From positions 1,342,881 through 1,406,880 of the forward strand of contig CAMYOK010000002.1 of NCBI GenBank assembly GCA_947259995.1: a DNA stretch of 64,000 bases, read 5' to 3'. Below are positions 34,798 through 44,056 of the stretch, in pieces. Position numbers and translations under genes: made by a program. Positions within the stretch are counted from its first letter, which is position 1. Each line of letters opens with the position of its first letter. Source of the stretch: an uncultured Pseudomonadales bacterium. Lineage in GTDB: Bacteria; Pseudomonadota; Gammaproteobacteria; Pseudomonadales; Pseudohongiellaceae. The notes below the pieces were generated by a model. The model was given only the letters and a program-made list of their open reading frames with translations, was not told the origin of the DNA and made no database searches.

Positions 34798-35817
34798 CTA
34801 AAATCCTAATGGAAAGTAAAAGCCAGCCCGTAGGCTCGTAGATTTTTTGTTATAACTGATAAGCGCTTCGCCATAACCTGAGTAGTAGCTTATATAGAAT
34901 CGACTATTAACCCACCGAGACATTGGCACAATGATATCAAGTTGATGGCTTAGTTTGTCTGAGTCTCTACCGAGCATGGTTTTTAAGTCCATACGAATCC
35001 AGTTATTGAGGTCAAAGTGCGTGGTGACTTCCGCGCTGCCTAGGTAATCTTCAATGTCTTCATTATAGTCGCCGAGATTCATTGCTTGCCAGTATTTCAA
35101 TGTCCATGACCATGCTTCGCTCAGGCGTAAATTGCGTGAGACATAGATTCGGTCCCAACTGCGTGACTCGAAACTGTCGCGGCCATTAGATTGGTGCTCA
35201 AAGCCAACAATATCGAAAATATGCAGTCGTGGAGTACTACTAGGTTCTGCTAACCTTTCTCTAAAGTCCCAGAAAATCTCAGGGTTGTAGTTATGCTCCT
35301 TGAAGGGCGCCGATGCTTCGGAAATATCCCACCACGATCTCTGTGAGTAGCCAAATTTTATCGGAGCCAAGCCTTCTAATTCTTTTATCTCTGGGAATAG
35401 CCTAAATTTCATACCTAGTTCGAACTTGATGTCGAGCGACTCGCCGCTAAACGGCGCGCTCTTGTCTTCGTACTCCATTGAGCCAAAGCTGATGTAGTTG
35501 TTTTTATAGGGTTCAAAGAAGGTGTTGCGAATTGGGTTTTCGAAAGTAAATTGGCGAATACTGGCCGCGACCGCTGTAGAATCTACAATTTGCGCGTCAT
35601 CGCCTCTGTTTTGCTCTAAAATGTTGGTACAGATTGCCCTAAGCTCTCCAACTAACAACTCGTCATTGTCGGGTTTGAGAACCTGCTCCTGTAGGCAGCT
35701 ATCAACGGGTGATAACTCTGCCAGTGCGGCGGGCGCACATAAGCTGCAGATGATGGCAATGCAAAGCGCGCGGAACAGCGAGTGCAGGTGGCTGTTGCCC
35801 AAAACAGGTGTAAACAT
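34798..35817 (-). CDS. pldA: Outer-membrane phospholipase A (OMPLA), Asp at the triad Asn position
   Basis: 339 residues from the ATG at 35817 (the upstream TTG is unlikely). A calcium-dependent phospholipase A1/A2 in the outer membrane, active on misplaced phospholipids. The signal peptide ends at APAALA, then a ~60-residue Cys-containing extension (CLQEQV, CTNILEQ) precedes the barrel. The catalytic region reads FEHQSNGRDSFESRSWDRIY: His208, Ser210 and Asp222. These align at constant offset with E. coli His142, Ser144 and Asn156, so the third triad residue is Asp in place of Asn. The conserved YSGYGEALISYN strand is present and the protein ends in Phe. The pseudogene follows on the same strand. 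Confidence 0.92.
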   Translation of the reverse strand: MFTPVLGNSHLHSLFRALCIAIICSLCAPAALAELSPVDSCLQEQVLKPDNDELLVGELRAICTNILEQNRGDDAQIVDSTAVAASIRQFTFENPIRNTFFEPYKNNYISFGSMEYEDKSAPFSGESLDIKFELGMKFRLFPEIKELEGLAPIKFGYSQRSWWDISEASAPFKEHNYNPEIFWDFRERLAEPSSTPRLHIFDIVGFEHQSNGRDSFESRSWDRIYVSRNLRLSEAWSWTLKYWQAMNLGDYNEDIEDYLGSAEVTTHFDLNNWIRMDLKTMLGRDSDKLSHQLDIIVPMSRWVNSRFYISYYSGYGEALISYNKKSTSLRAGFYFPLGF

Positions 35818-35908
35818 GCTGGAGTCCAACGTGAAATGAGGTGCTTATTGAGGTGAATGAGTGACTGTGCTTATATACCTAACGAGCGTTGGATCGATTA
35901 TATGACCC

Positions 35909-37018
35909 ATGGAGCCTTCCTTGCTACTGTTTAGCGCGCAAATAATTGCGATCATGTCTGTACTGCTCTTGGCAATTGGTTATTTAAAAACAAATGCCAA
36001 TGACGCAAGTGCAAAAATATTTTTCCTACTTACCGTCGGGGTTATCAGTTATTTCATTAGAAGCATGACGATGGCGCATGTAGACCCTGCCTTACGTATT
36101 GATCCCGGTGCTTGGGGTGTTCTTCTCAACCTTGGCAGCAATGCAATCCCCGGCTTGTTCATGTTGTATTGTTACTCCGTGTTTCAGGACTCGGTTAAAG
36201 TCCCCAAAATCTTGATTGGACTTTTAGTCTTGCAGCTGCTGCTTGACCACTTGAACTATCGTTCCTATCGACCCTCAGCTTTTCTTTCGGTACAGGCCGA
36301 CAGCTCTTTGACGCAATTCTTGCTAGGTCCGGTTCCAGATTTCATGCAACTTATGTTCTCGCTGTTTGCAGTGTTCTGGACAGCAAGAGGTTGGAGCAGT
36401 GACTTGATCGAGACTCGACGTTTCCTGCGTTGGGTGATTGTCGGTGTGCAAGGCGGCTTGATCCTTAGCATTGTATTTTTAGAGAACTACCTGCTTAGTA
36501 GCGCCTCTGCCTACTACGGACAGATGCATGCAATCATCATGTATGTTGTTGCAGCACTAAGCTTCGCTATGCTGCTATCACTTTTACACATCGACTACGT
36601 TGGTTTTGGCAAGGTGATGAGAAAGGTGGCGCCGTTTGTGCCACCCGAGCAGGCCGATGAGAATCTGCTTGCCGATGTTCGGCATTTCAAGAAAATTTTT
36701 GAAGAAGAAAAGGTTTACCGTGAGCATGGTTTGACCATTGCTAACTTGGCCGCCAAGTTAGATATGCCGGAGTATCGTTTGCGAGCGTTGATCAACAAGC
36801 ATTTAGGGTATCGTAACTTCAATGCTTTGCTGCATGAATATCGTATCAAAGACGCTTGCGCAATGTTATCTGATGCCAAGCAACGGCAGTTGCCTGTATT
36901 AACGATTGCCTTAACTGTGGGGTACCAATCGATTACTCCTTTCAATAATGCTTTTCGGCAATCCAAAGGTGTTACGCCGACGGAGTTTCGTAAAAAAGCC
37001 CTGCACGATTCACTCTAG
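35909..37018 (+). CDS. Membrane-embedded AraC-family transcription regulator
   Basis: 369 residues. The first ~235 residues hold about seven TM segments (LLLFSAQIIAIMSVLLLAIGYL; IFFLLTVGVISYFI; ILIGLLVLQLLLDHL; MHAIIMYVVAALSFAMLLSLL among them). The last ~110 are an AraC HTH domain (LTIANLAAKLDMPEYRLRALINKHLGYRNFNALLHEYRIKDACAML, LPVLTIALTVGYQSITPFNNAFRQSKGVTPTEFRK). A one-component sensor that would bind DNA from the membrane. It is divergent from pldA (91 bases apart), a natural target. Its stop overlaps that of the LysR gene. Confidence 0.88.
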   Translation: MEPSLLLFSAQIIAIMSVLLLAIGYLKTNANDASAKIFFLLTVGVISYFIRSMTMAHVDPALRIDPGAWGVLLNLGSNAIPGLFMLYCYSVFQDSVKVPKILIGLLVLQLLLDHLNYRSYRPSAFLSVQADSSLTQFLLGPVPDFMQLMFSLFAVFWTARGWSSDLIETRRFLRWVIVGVQGGLILSIVFLENYLLSSASAYYGQMHAIIMYVVAALSFAMLLSLLHIDYVGFGKVMRKVAPFVPPEQADENLLADVRHFKKIFEEEKVYREHGLTIANLAAKLDMPEYRLRALINKHLGYRNFNALLHEYRIKDACAMLSDAKQRQLPVLTIALTVGYQSITPFNNAFRQSKGVTPTEFRKKALHDSL

Positions 37019-37953
37019 GGGTTTTGCTTTAGGCATTCCACCAAGTTGCTGGCCAACAATCTGGTCGCAGGTCCAGCAGACTCAGGTGTCGACAGCATCA
37101 AGTACAATTGCAGAATTCTCTGCTTTGCCTCGCCTAGCGGCAGTTGCTTTAAAGTGCCTGTGCGTATGTCCTGTTTTGCCCAATGTTCCGGCACAAACGC
37201 AAACCCTAAGCCTGCTCGTAACACGGCTAAACTGCTAGCAAAATGACTGACGGTCCAACGTTGCTCGGAGCCTAGCCAGCCTGCATCTAAGGCGCGTCTT
37301 TGCCCTGTGTCGCGCAGCACAATCTGGCGATGTGTCTTCAGCTCCCAGTCGCTGATGTCGCTTTGCGCACTTTCTGGATCACTTGTTAGCGCAGCAGGCC
37401 GGCTGTCGGAGGAGCGAAACAATGGATGACCTGGATGGGCTACTGGAATCATTTTAGCGCGGTAAACCGGGATCCCAGAGAAGCCGACGGGAACGATAGA
37501 GCCAATGACAATGTTCGCCTTCTTCTCCAATAACGCTTCCTCTGTACCCGAGAGTGAGGTTTCGAGCAATCTAACCCGCGTTAATGGATAGTGTTTGGAG
37601 AGCTGTTCTAGCGCTGGCATTATTTTGCTAATCCCTAGCAGTGCATCAACCGCAATTGTTACTTCGGTCTCTAAGCCTTGCGCGAGTTGCCGAGCGACAT
37701 CTTCAGTCTCCTCAGCTTGGGCTAAAAGCTGTGCGGCGCGTCGATAGAGCACCTTGCCATCCTCGGTCAGCACGGCCTTTCTTCCGACGATACTCAGTAC
37801 TGGGCGTGGCAGTTGTTCGTTCAGTCGAGCAATCGCGTAGCTGATGCTCGATTGGCTTTTGTTGAGGGCTTCTGCGGCGAGTGCGAACGAGCCTGCGTCG
37901 ACAACAGCCTTGAAGCTGGCCCATTGCTCTAAAGTGATTTTGGGTGATTTCAT
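37015..37953 (-). CDS. LysR-family regulator divergent from azoR
   Basis: 312 residues. The N-terminal winged HTH reads LEQWASFKAVVDAGSFALAAEALNKSQSSISYAIARLNEQLPRPVL; a periplasmic-binding-protein-like effector domain follows (VTIAVDALLGISKIMPALEQLSKHYP, KKANIVIGSIVPVGFSGIPVYRAKMIPVAHPGHPL, LAVLRAGLGFAFVPEHW). It is transcribed away from azoR with 135 bases between, the classic LysR layout for controlling a divergent target. A T-N11-A palindrome lies between. Effector unknown, perhaps a quinone or electrophile given the targets. Confidence 0.92.
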   Translation of the reverse strand: MKSPKITLEQWASFKAVVDAGSFALAAEALNKSQSSISYAIARLNEQLPRPVLSIVGRKAVLTEDGKVLYRRAAQLLAQAEETEDVARQLAQGLETEVTIAVDALLGISKIMPALEQLSKHYPLTRVRLLETSLSGTEEALLEKKANIVIGSIVPVGFSGIPVYRAKMIPVAHPGHPLFRSSDSRPAALTSDPESAQSDISDWELKTHRQIVLRDTGQRRALDAGWLGSEQRWTVSHFASSLAVLRAGLGFAFVPEHWAKQDIRTGTLKQLPLGEAKQRILQLYLMLSTPESAGPATRLLASNLVECLKQNP

Positions 37954-37962
37954 TTTTAATGT

Positions 37963-37977
37963 ATCTAATTTTTAGAT
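37963..37977. promoter_or_regulatory. LysR-type T-N11-A operator between lysR and azoR
   Basis: ATCTAA-TTT-TTAGAT, a 15-base palindrome containing T-N11-A. It begins nine bases before the LysR start codon, so binding would both autorepress and act on azoR. Confidence 0.5.
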
Positions 37978-38088
37978 CTAATTAAGCCGATAATTGCATA
38001 AATACATCAAAAAACAAGATTTATTATAGGCGTCATGGTTCAACTGATCGCAGTGGCACGTCAAACAGGGCTTCCTGCAAGGAGAATA

Positions 38089-38718
38089 ATGATGCTAAAG
38101 GTATTACAGCTAAAAACGAGTATTTTGGATAAACAGGATCAGCAAGGCGTTTCGAGCGAGCTTAGTGACGAATTGCTCGCGCAACTACGTGCCGAATATG
38201 GTGAACTGGAGGTGACACAGCGTAGCTTCTCGCAAAACCCTGTGCCTTATTTTGATCAACAATGGTTGCAGGCGCTCATGACCCCTAGTGAGCAACGAAG
38301 TCAGCAACAAAGCGATAAGGTCGCCTATTCGGACAGCTTGATTGATGAACTTCAGCAGGCCGATATTCTGCTAGTTGGAGTCCCCATGTACAACTTCGCT
38401 ATCCCCGCAACGTTGAAGTCTTGGACGGATCATGTCGCGCGCGCCGGAGTGACGTTCAAATATACCCCGACCGGTTCGCAGGGCTTGCTTAAGAATAAAA
38501 AGGTGATCGCGGTGCTCAGCAGCGGCGGGCAACACGAGGAAGGCGTTACAGACTTCATCAGGCCATACCTGCGCACATTGTTTGGCTTCCTTGGGATGAC
38601 AGACATCGAGTTTATTGTTGCACATGGTTTGAATATGGGTGAGGAGCCCAGAGCTGCCGGTTTCGCGCAGGCTCGGGCGCAAATTAAGCAACTGAGACGA
38701 CAAGGAGAAGCCGCATGA
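38089..38718 (+). CDS. azoR: FMN-dependent NADH-azoreductase (AzoR)
   Basis: About 209 residues from the ATG at 38089 (AGGAG four bases before; an ATG at 38092 is equivalent). A flavodoxin-like fold that reduces quinones and azo compounds with NADH, giving protection from quinone and thiol stress. FMN-binding motifs: LQLKTSIL (phosphate loop, somewhat diverged), LVGVPMYNFAIPATLKSWTDHVARAGVTFKY and VLSSGGQHE. The C-terminus matches AzoR (RPYLRTLFGFLGMTDIEFIVAHG). It overlaps the pirin gene by four bases (ATGA), so the pair is translationally coupled, and both are likely under the divergent LysR. Confidence 0.93.
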   Translation: MMLKVLQLKTSILDKQDQQGVSSELSDELLAQLRAEYGELEVTQRSFSQNPVPYFDQQWLQALMTPSEQRSQQQSDKVAYSDSLIDELQQADILLVGVPMYNFAIPATLKSWTDHVARAGVTFKYTPTGSQGLLKNKKVIAVLSSGGQHEEGVTDFIRPYLRTLFGFLGMTDIEFIVAHGLNMGEEPRAAGFAQARAQIKQLRRQGEAA

Positions 38719-39548
38719 CAATACGAAAAATCGAAGAAATATTAGTGGCAAGGCCTACTTCTGATGGTGACGGTGTGCGCCTAAAGCGCGTCTTTGGCGG
38801 TGGCGACCTTAGTCGTTTTGATCCCTTTCTCATGATGGACGAGTTCGGGTCAGAGCAAGCTAGCGATTATATCGGCGGTTTTCCTTCACACCCACACCGA
38901 GGCTTTGAAACTATTACCTATATGCTCGACGGACATATGCAGCATAAAGACCATATGGGCAATGTTGGAGAGTTGAACAATGGGGATGTGCAATGGATGA
39001 CAGCAGGTTCGGGAATCATCCACTCCGAGATGCCACAGCAGAAAGAGGGGCATATGCGGGGTTTCCAACTCTGGCTTAACCTGGCAGCAAAAGACAAAAT
39101 GCAGCCTGCGTCCTATGAGGATATTGCCGCCGAGCAGATTCCGGTGTTTGCTCGCCAAGGGGCAGTGATCAAGGCGATCGCTGGACAACTAGGTGATATT
39201 AAGGGAAAGGTCCAGAAAGCGGTGACCGAGCCGTTGTATCTCGATATAGAAATAACTAGTGAACAATATCAAGAGTCTTTTGCTGTGCCAGAAGGTGATA
39301 CGGTTTTGGTGTATGTTTACGAAGGCGAGGTGCAAGTCGGCGATGATGTCGTGGGCAAAGCCCGCTTAGCAAGGCTGGGTCGTAAGGGGCAGGTGCGGCT
39401 CAAGGGGCTTGGTGCGGCGCGCTTGCTGTTGCTGACAGGTAAACCAATAGGTGAGCCAATTGTCAGTTACGGTCCGTTCGTGATGAATACGCGTGAGGAG
39501 ATCGAGCAGGCCTTGGCGGATTACCGTGATGGTCGATTAACCGCATGA
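38715..39548 (+). CDS. Pirin family protein (quercetinase-like cupin)
   Basis: 277 residues. Bicupin fold. N-terminal cupin metal motif: FPSHPHRGFETITYMLDGHMQHKDHMGNVGELNNGDVQWMTAGSGIIHSEMP, split here as HPHRGFET (two His), HKDHMGN and GIIHSEM (third His and Glu ligands). C-terminal cupin is degenerate. Bacterial pirins such as YhhW cleave quercetin and bind iron; many are stress-linked. Coupled to azoR through a four-base overlap. A second pirin at 48729 is more distant and next to fghA. Confidence 0.92.
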   Translation: MTIRKIEEILVARPTSDGDGVRLKRVFGGGDLSRFDPFLMMDEFGSEQASDYIGGFPSHPHRGFETITYMLDGHMQHKDHMGNVGELNNGDVQWMTAGSGIIHSEMPQQKEGHMRGFQLWLNLAAKDKMQPASYEDIAAEQIPVFARQGAVIKAIAGQLGDIKGKVQKAVTEPLYLDIEITSEQYQESFAVPEGDTVLVYVYEGEVQVGDDVVGKARLARLGRKGQVRLKGLGAARLLLLTGKPIGEPIVSYGPFVMNTREEIEQALADYRDGRLTA

Positions 39549-39573
39549 ATATATCTTTATGATATAAGCATAT

Positions 39574-39615
39574 CGCCATATATTCTTTTTTAGAATATAT
39601 GGCGCGCTCTATAAT
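39574..39615 (+). promoter_or_regulatory. 13-bp perfect palindrome overlapping the SLC13 gene promoter
   Basis: CGCCATATATTCT (39574-39586) and AGAATATATGGCG (39592-39604) around TTTTT. A TATAAT lies at 39610-39615, so the palindrome covers the spacer and the -35 position. GAATATAT also occurs alone at 39547, and GATAT-N4-ATATC sits between. The arms lack a following T-run, so it looks like an operator rather than a terminator. Confidence 0.5.
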
Positions 39616-39646
39616 GCCGCCCTACAAATTGGCTTGGGGTTGTATC

Positions 39647-41419
39647 ATGGATTGGCAGGGCTGGTTGTCCTTAGGGTTAACGTTTAGTACGTTGTTAGTG
39701 CTATTGAGTACGCGTTTGAGTCCACACCTTGTTCTTGTGGCTGCCTTGACAGTACTCAGTGTTAGCGGTGTATTAACGCCTTCGGAGGCATTGGCTGGGT
39801 TCTCTAATCCTGGCCTGATCACCGTGGCGGCCATGTTTGTGGTGGCCGCCGGCTTGCATGCCTCCGGTGGTATCGATCTTTTGGTCAATAGGTTCCTTGG
39901 GCGGCCACGCAATATTTTTTCCGCTCTAGTCCGCCTGTTTATCCCTGTGATCCCTCTCAGCGGCTTCCTCAATAATACTCCTGTCGTGGCAACCATGATT
40001 CCGGCTATCAATGCCTGGTCTAGGCGCATCGATATCGCACCTTCAAAATTAATGATTCCATTGAGCTACGGGGCGATCATTGGCGGATGTTTGACGATGA
40101 TAGGCACGAGCACAAACTTGGTTGTCAGTGGTCAATACCAGGCCCTAACAGGAGAGGAGGGATTTTCGATCTTCGCCATCACGGCTGTTGGTTTACCTGT
40201 TGCGATCGTAGCAGTGCTGTTCATGCTGTTCTTTCTGCCTCGTATTTTGCCAGACCGTCGCGAGCAACGTCCTTTTGAAAATATGCGCGAGTTTACCCTT
40301 GAGGTTGCAATTGACCCTGATGGCCCGTTAGTGGGTCTGAGTGTCGAGCAAGCGGGGCTACGAAACTTAGAGCGAGTTTATTTGGTTGAAATTGATCGGC
40401 GAGAAAGCATTGTTACGGCAGTGCCGTCTGAGGAGATACTCCGTGGTGGTGACCGTTTGGTTTTCGCGGGAGAAACCGAGGCAATCTCGGACTTGCTGCG
40501 AATCAACGGTATTGTGTCATCGATCAATCGTGAAAAAGCCCCGCTAGCTGAAGATCGGGCAGAGCGACGACTTGTCGAAGTAGTAGTCTCGCAGTCTTGT
40601 TCATCTATTGGTGAGACGGTGCGCGGGTCGCGTTTCCACGATCGCTACGGCGCTATTGTGTTAGCTGTGGCACGTAACGGCGAGCGAGTAGCGGGAAACC
40701 TAGGAAATATAATAATCAAACCCGGTGACACTTTGCTGTTAGAGGCAAGACCGGTTTTTGTTAGTCGACAAAAATATAACAAAGATTTTCTGGTGATGAA
40801 TGACCTCGATACTGTGCAACCAAGGCATAAGAAAGCCCTGCTTGCTTGGGGAATCTTGCTGGTCCTCGTCGCGGCGGCAGGTCTGGACTTGATCAGCATG
40901 CTCAATGCCTCGCTGATTGGTGCAGGTGCGATGCTCGTGACGGGCTGCCTTTCGGTTAGTCAGGCAGAGAAAAGCTTGGATCTACCAGTCATTGTGACTA
41001 TTGCCGCGTCATTCGCCTTAGGAGCGGCACTGCAGAAAACTGGGGTGGCAGCGATACTGGCCGAGAATATTGTCTTGCTCAGCGATGGCAAGCCTTGGCT
41101 GCTTCTTATTCTTACCTATGCCACTGTCTCCCTGCTCACTGAGACCATTACCAACAACGCGGCAGCTGTGATTATGGTGCCAATCGTATTGGCGATTACG
41201 CAGCAAGCAGGGCTGAACCCAGAGCCATTTATGTTTGCGGTAATGATGGCCGCTTCAGCGAGTTTTGCGACCCCGCTAGGCTACCAAACCAATCTGATGG
41301 TATATGGCCCAGGGGGATATCGTTTCGCTGATTTCATGCGTGCAGGTTTGCCCATGAATGTTATTGTGGGGGTCAGTACAGTGACGGTGTTATTGCTAGG
41401 TTGGTCGTTAGAGATCTAG
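39647..41419 (+). CDS. SLC13/CitT-type permease with two RCK_C domains, second copy
   Basis: About 590 residues from the ATG at 39647 (GGGG eight bases upstream; the 16 codons before it overlap the promoter). Two membrane halves with NNTPVVATMIPAI and GTSTNLVVSG in the first, TNNAAAVIMVPIVLAIT and FATPLGYQTNLMVYGPGGY in the second. Two RCK_C domains between them (about residues 205-290 and 310-385: EILRGGDRLVFAGE, NIIIKPGDTLLLEARP). Same architecture as 12819-14648 but a distinct subfamily, close to the SLC13 proteins annotated as sulfate or thiosulfate transporters. Substrate unknown. A 13-bp operator-like repeat controls its promoter region. Confidence 0.88.
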   Translation: MDWQGWLSLGLTFSTLLVLLSTRLSPHLVLVAALTVLSVSGVLTPSEALAGFSNPGLITVAAMFVVAAGLHASGGIDLLVNRFLGRPRNIFSALVRLFIPVIPLSGFLNNTPVVATMIPAINAWSRRIDIAPSKLMIPLSYGAIIGGCLTMIGTSTNLVVSGQYQALTGEEGFSIFAITAVGLPVAIVAVLFMLFFLPRILPDRREQRPFENMREFTLEVAIDPDGPLVGLSVEQAGLRNLERVYLVEIDRRESIVTAVPSEEILRGGDRLVFAGETEAISDLLRINGIVSSINREKAPLAEDRAERRLVEVVVSQSCSSIGETVRGSRFHDRYGAIVLAVARNGERVAGNLGNIIIKPGDTLLLEARPVFVSRQKYNKDFLVMNDLDTVQPRHKKALLAWGILLVLVAAAGLDLISMLNASLIGAGAMLVTGCLSVSQAEKSLDLPVIVTIAASFALGAALQKTGVAAILAENIVLLSDGKPWLLLILTYATVSLLTETITNNAAAVIMVPIVLAITQQAGLNPEPFMFAVMMAASASFATPLGYQTNLMVYGPGGYRFADFMRAGLPMNVIVGVSTVTVLLLGWSLEI

Positions 41420-41442
41420 GGGCCAAATAACAACGGCCCCTA
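41417..41442. terminator. Hairpin between convergent permease and PQQ genes
   Basis: TAGGGGCC / GGCCCCTA stem of 8 bp with a ten-base loop, overlapping the permease stop codon. No T-run, so a bidirectional but weak terminator. Confidence 0.5.
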
Positions 41443-41459
41443 GCTCCTAAGAAGAGATA

Positions 41460-43586
41460 TTAGTCGCCTAAGCTAAAGACATAGACTGCATTGCCACCAG
41501 AGGGGTGACGAATCTCGGGAGTGACTAAGGCAGGAACCATGCGTGGGCTAGTGCCCCCTACTGCTGTTGTTACCGCAATATATTGCTTGCCATCGATGCT
41601 GAACGATAGAGGGTGGCCCTGCACGGATGAACCAAGGCGCGTCTCCCATAGGATGTCGCCTGTGGCTACATCGAACGCTCGGAAGCGGCGATCCAAGTCC
41701 CCAGCAAACACCAAATCACCCGCAGTGCTTAAGACGCCGGTAATAAACGAGGCGCGTTGCTCATAGCTCCAAATTTCTTCGAGCGTGCTGACGTCATAGG
41801 CGGCGAGCTTGCCTACATTCCCGTCTGTGCCAGGCATCTCGAAGAACTTTCGGCTAGCGGCCAACCCCCCTGAGCCAGGGGCGAGCTCGACTTCGCGGGC
41901 CGCGTTTTCAAGACAGGTTTGGCTCAATGGCGCGATCAAGACACCACTGGGTTCATGGTAGCTCATGGAATGCCAGTCTTTGCCACCTGCGCTACTGGGG
42001 CAGGCCGAAGTCCACTCGTCTATCTGAGCATTGATGATGTCGTCGCGATAGGTCACCGCGCCTGTATCAGGATCGATATGGGTAAACGCATTCTGATAGA
42101 CGGTCTCTGTATAGCCTAAGAATTCGCCAGTAACGCGATCGTTCTTCCAAAGAATCCCGTATTTGCCGATCGATAGCACTAGTTGGCGGCCATCTTTGTC
42201 GACAAGGACGCGCTCAAACACTTCATCAAGATCGAGTGCTTCGCCTGGAACATGCTGGAAGTGCCAGTCGAGAGTACCGTCGTCAATGTTGAGGGCGATT
42301 GTCGCGTTGGTGTACAGGCCCGCGTCGTGGATCGACATGTGGCGACTAACCGGCACCCACGGTTTAGCCTGTGCTGTCCCCCAATAGGTCAGCTTTAATT
42401 CTGGGTCATAGCTGCCAGTGATCCAAGTTTCGCCGCCTTTACGATAGAGGTTATCAAGGCCACCCCAAGTATCCCCGCCAGGGTATTCGGCATGGGCGAC
42501 GGTATTGAACTCCCAAAGTCGCTCGCCGGTGTTAACGTCATGCGCCGTCATATAACAATTCTCAACGATATAGGTGGCACATCCGGCTTGGCCCATGATG
42601 ATCTTGCCGTCTGCCACTAATGGGCCGCTTGAATTGGAGAAGCCTTTGCTACTATCGGCGATGACCGTTTCCCAGATTTTTTGCCCAGTGCGAGCATCAA
42701 GTGCCATCAATCGTGCGTCTGTCGTCGCGTGAATGATTTTATCGTCGTAGATAGAGATGTTGCGCATGTCTTCGCGTGTTTCAGAGCCGCCGTGATGCTC
42801 CCAAATTAGCTCACCAGTTGCGGCATCGAGTGCCTGTATGATGTTGCTGGTATTAATAAGATACATGATGCCATCGTAGACGATCGGGGCCGGCTCAGAT
42901 GCGCCTTCGTGCATCGACCATACCCACTCGAGCTTTAAGTCTTTGACGTTACCGCGATTCACTTGGTCCAGCGCGCTGAAACTATGCGCTTGATAATTGC
43001 CGCGCCACATCAACCAATCAGACGGATCAGGATTGGCCATGACCTCATCGGTCAAAGGCACGAAGTTTTCTATCGTGCCTGCGATAGTGACGCCGACTGG
43101 AGTCTCGACAGTGCGTTGTGATTGGCTTGCTGTGGCATTGTTTGCGCTACCACCAGTGCCATTGCCGGTGGCGCTGCCGATCAACACGTCTGTGCTAGCA
43201 CTAAGTGGCGCATTGCCAGCAACGGCGCCGTTAGTCTGTAAAATCTGGGCAACGATGTTGCCTACCGTAGCGTCGGGTAATGCGGAGTTCGCACCTGGTG
43301 GCATCGATGACTTGATGTAGCGAAATAATTCCCCTGCGCTGCGAGCGCTCCAGCGTGCCATGAAGCCAGTGCCGGAAAGCGTAGGCGCCGTAGGGGTGCC
43401 TTCTAGATTGGCTCCGTGACAAGAGGCGCAAGCGCTCTGATACAAACCGGCTCCAGCGGCCGCTTGAACTGCCGTGAATGGGCCAGAGTCTTGGGCACTT
43501 GCAAGGCTGCCATAGCTTAAGAACAGCGCAGCAAAGACGGCGCTCGCGAGGGGGGTGCGTGAAATACTGATTGTTGGAAGCTGCAT
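41460..43586 (-). CDS. PQQ-propeller dehydrogenase with N-terminal cytochrome c, atypical metal site
   Basis: About 708 residues from the ATG at 43586 (AGGAAAG upstream; the 22 codons before it are doubtful). Signal peptide ends at GSLASAQ. A cytochrome c domain ([12 protein letters not shown], Met in SSMPPGANS) precedes the PQQ propeller, the reverse of most quinohemoproteins, where it is C-terminal. Asp452 and Asp454 (ALDLDE) align with the catalytic DxD, but no adjacent Cys pair is seen, and the regions aligning with the metal Glu and Asn read GCATYIVEN and GTAQAKPWV. So the metal/PQQ site differs from MDH-type enzymes. Function unknown; it may use another substrate or not bind Ca/Ln. It is 50 bases behind the CHRD gene, one operon. 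Confidence 0.82.
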   Translation of the reverse strand: MQLPTISISRTPLASAVFAALFLSYGSLASAQDSGPFTAVQAAAGAGLYQSACASCHGANLEGTPTAPTLSGTGFMARWSARSAGELFRYIKSSMPPGANSALPDATVGNIVAQILQTNGAVAGNAPLSASTDVLIGSATGNGTGGSANNATASQSQRTVETPVGVTIAGTIENFVPLTDEVMANPDPSDWLMWRGNYQAHSFSALDQVNRGNVKDLKLEWVWSMHEGASEPAPIVYDGIMYLINTSNIIQALDAATGELIWEHHGGSETREDMRNISIYDDKIIHATTDARLMALDARTGQKIWETVIADSSKGFSNSSGPLVADGKIIMGQAGCATYIVENCYMTAHDVNTGERLWEFNTVAHAEYPGGDTWGGLDNLYRKGGETWITGSYDPELKLTYWGTAQAKPWVPVSRHMSIHDAGLYTNATIALNIDDGTLDWHFQHVPGEALDLDEVFERVLVDKDGRQLVLSIGKYGILWKNDRVTGEFLGYTETVYQNAFTHIDPDTGAVTYRDDIINAQIDEWTSACPSSAGGKDWHSMSYHEPSGVLIAPLSQTCLENAAREVELAPGSGGLAASRKFFEMPGTDGNVGKLAAYDVSTLEEIWSYEQRASFITGVLSTAGDLVFAGDLDRRFRAFDVATGDILWETRLGSSVQGHPLSFSIDGKQYIAVTTAVGGTSPRMVPALVTPEIRHPSGGNAVYVFSLGD

Positions 43587-43636
43587 AGTCTTTCCTATTA
43601 TTGTCAGTGATTGGGTAAGCAAATTGGGAGGCTCAA

Positions 43637-44056
43637 TCAATGTGTGAGCCAACCACGTAGTTCACCCTCTGGGTTGCCTTCGCTATGAATCTGGACATAA
43701 AGGCTTTCAGCGTGCAAAGCGCTGATTAATTCGGGTGTGAGCGTCAATGTACCGCTGATAGTGCCACTGCTGGCATTGCTAACATCGAGCCTAAGCACTA
43801 CCGGGCCGGGAATGGCCTTCTGGCCTTGATGAATGTGAGCCATAGTGGCTGCCGAGCTCATTCCTGCGAACTCGCCGCTAATATTCAAGGTGTTGCCATT
43901 AAGGATTGCGCGGACTTGGCCTTCGCCGGTGATGGTTTTCACTGTGGCCGCAGTCACTGGCATGGGCGACAAGCGTCCACCTAGGCTGTTCATATCTTGC
44001 GCAAAGGTTTGCGCGCCTGTGAGTAGTAGTAAAGAAAGTAAGACACGTTGCAGCAT
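43637..44056 (-). CDS. CHRD-domain secreted protein
   Basis: About 139 residues from the ATG at 44056 (AAGGGA six bases upstream; the 14 codons before it are unlikely). Signal peptide ends at AQTFAQ. CHRD domain: [30 protein letters not shown] with two His, [59 protein letters not shown] domains are adhesive or substrate-binding folds in secreted proteins and sometimes sit on enzymes. It is upstream of the PQQ-cytochrome gene and probably cotranscribed. The His-rich loop could bind metal, an inference. Confidence 0.85.
   Translation of the reverse strand: MLQRVLLSLLLLTGAQTFAQDMNSLGGRLSPMPVTAATVKTITGEGQVRAILNGNTLNISGEFAGMSSAATMAHIHQGQKAIPGPVVLRLDVSNASSGTISGTLTLTPELISALHAESLYVQIHSEGNPEGELRGWLTH

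Noticed and set aside
34610..34801. Plus-strand 64-71 codon open frame as a small gene
   Set aside because: It is antisense to the EAL fragments of the pseudogene, has no ribosome-binding site and no family likeness; the minus-strand reading explains the sequence better.
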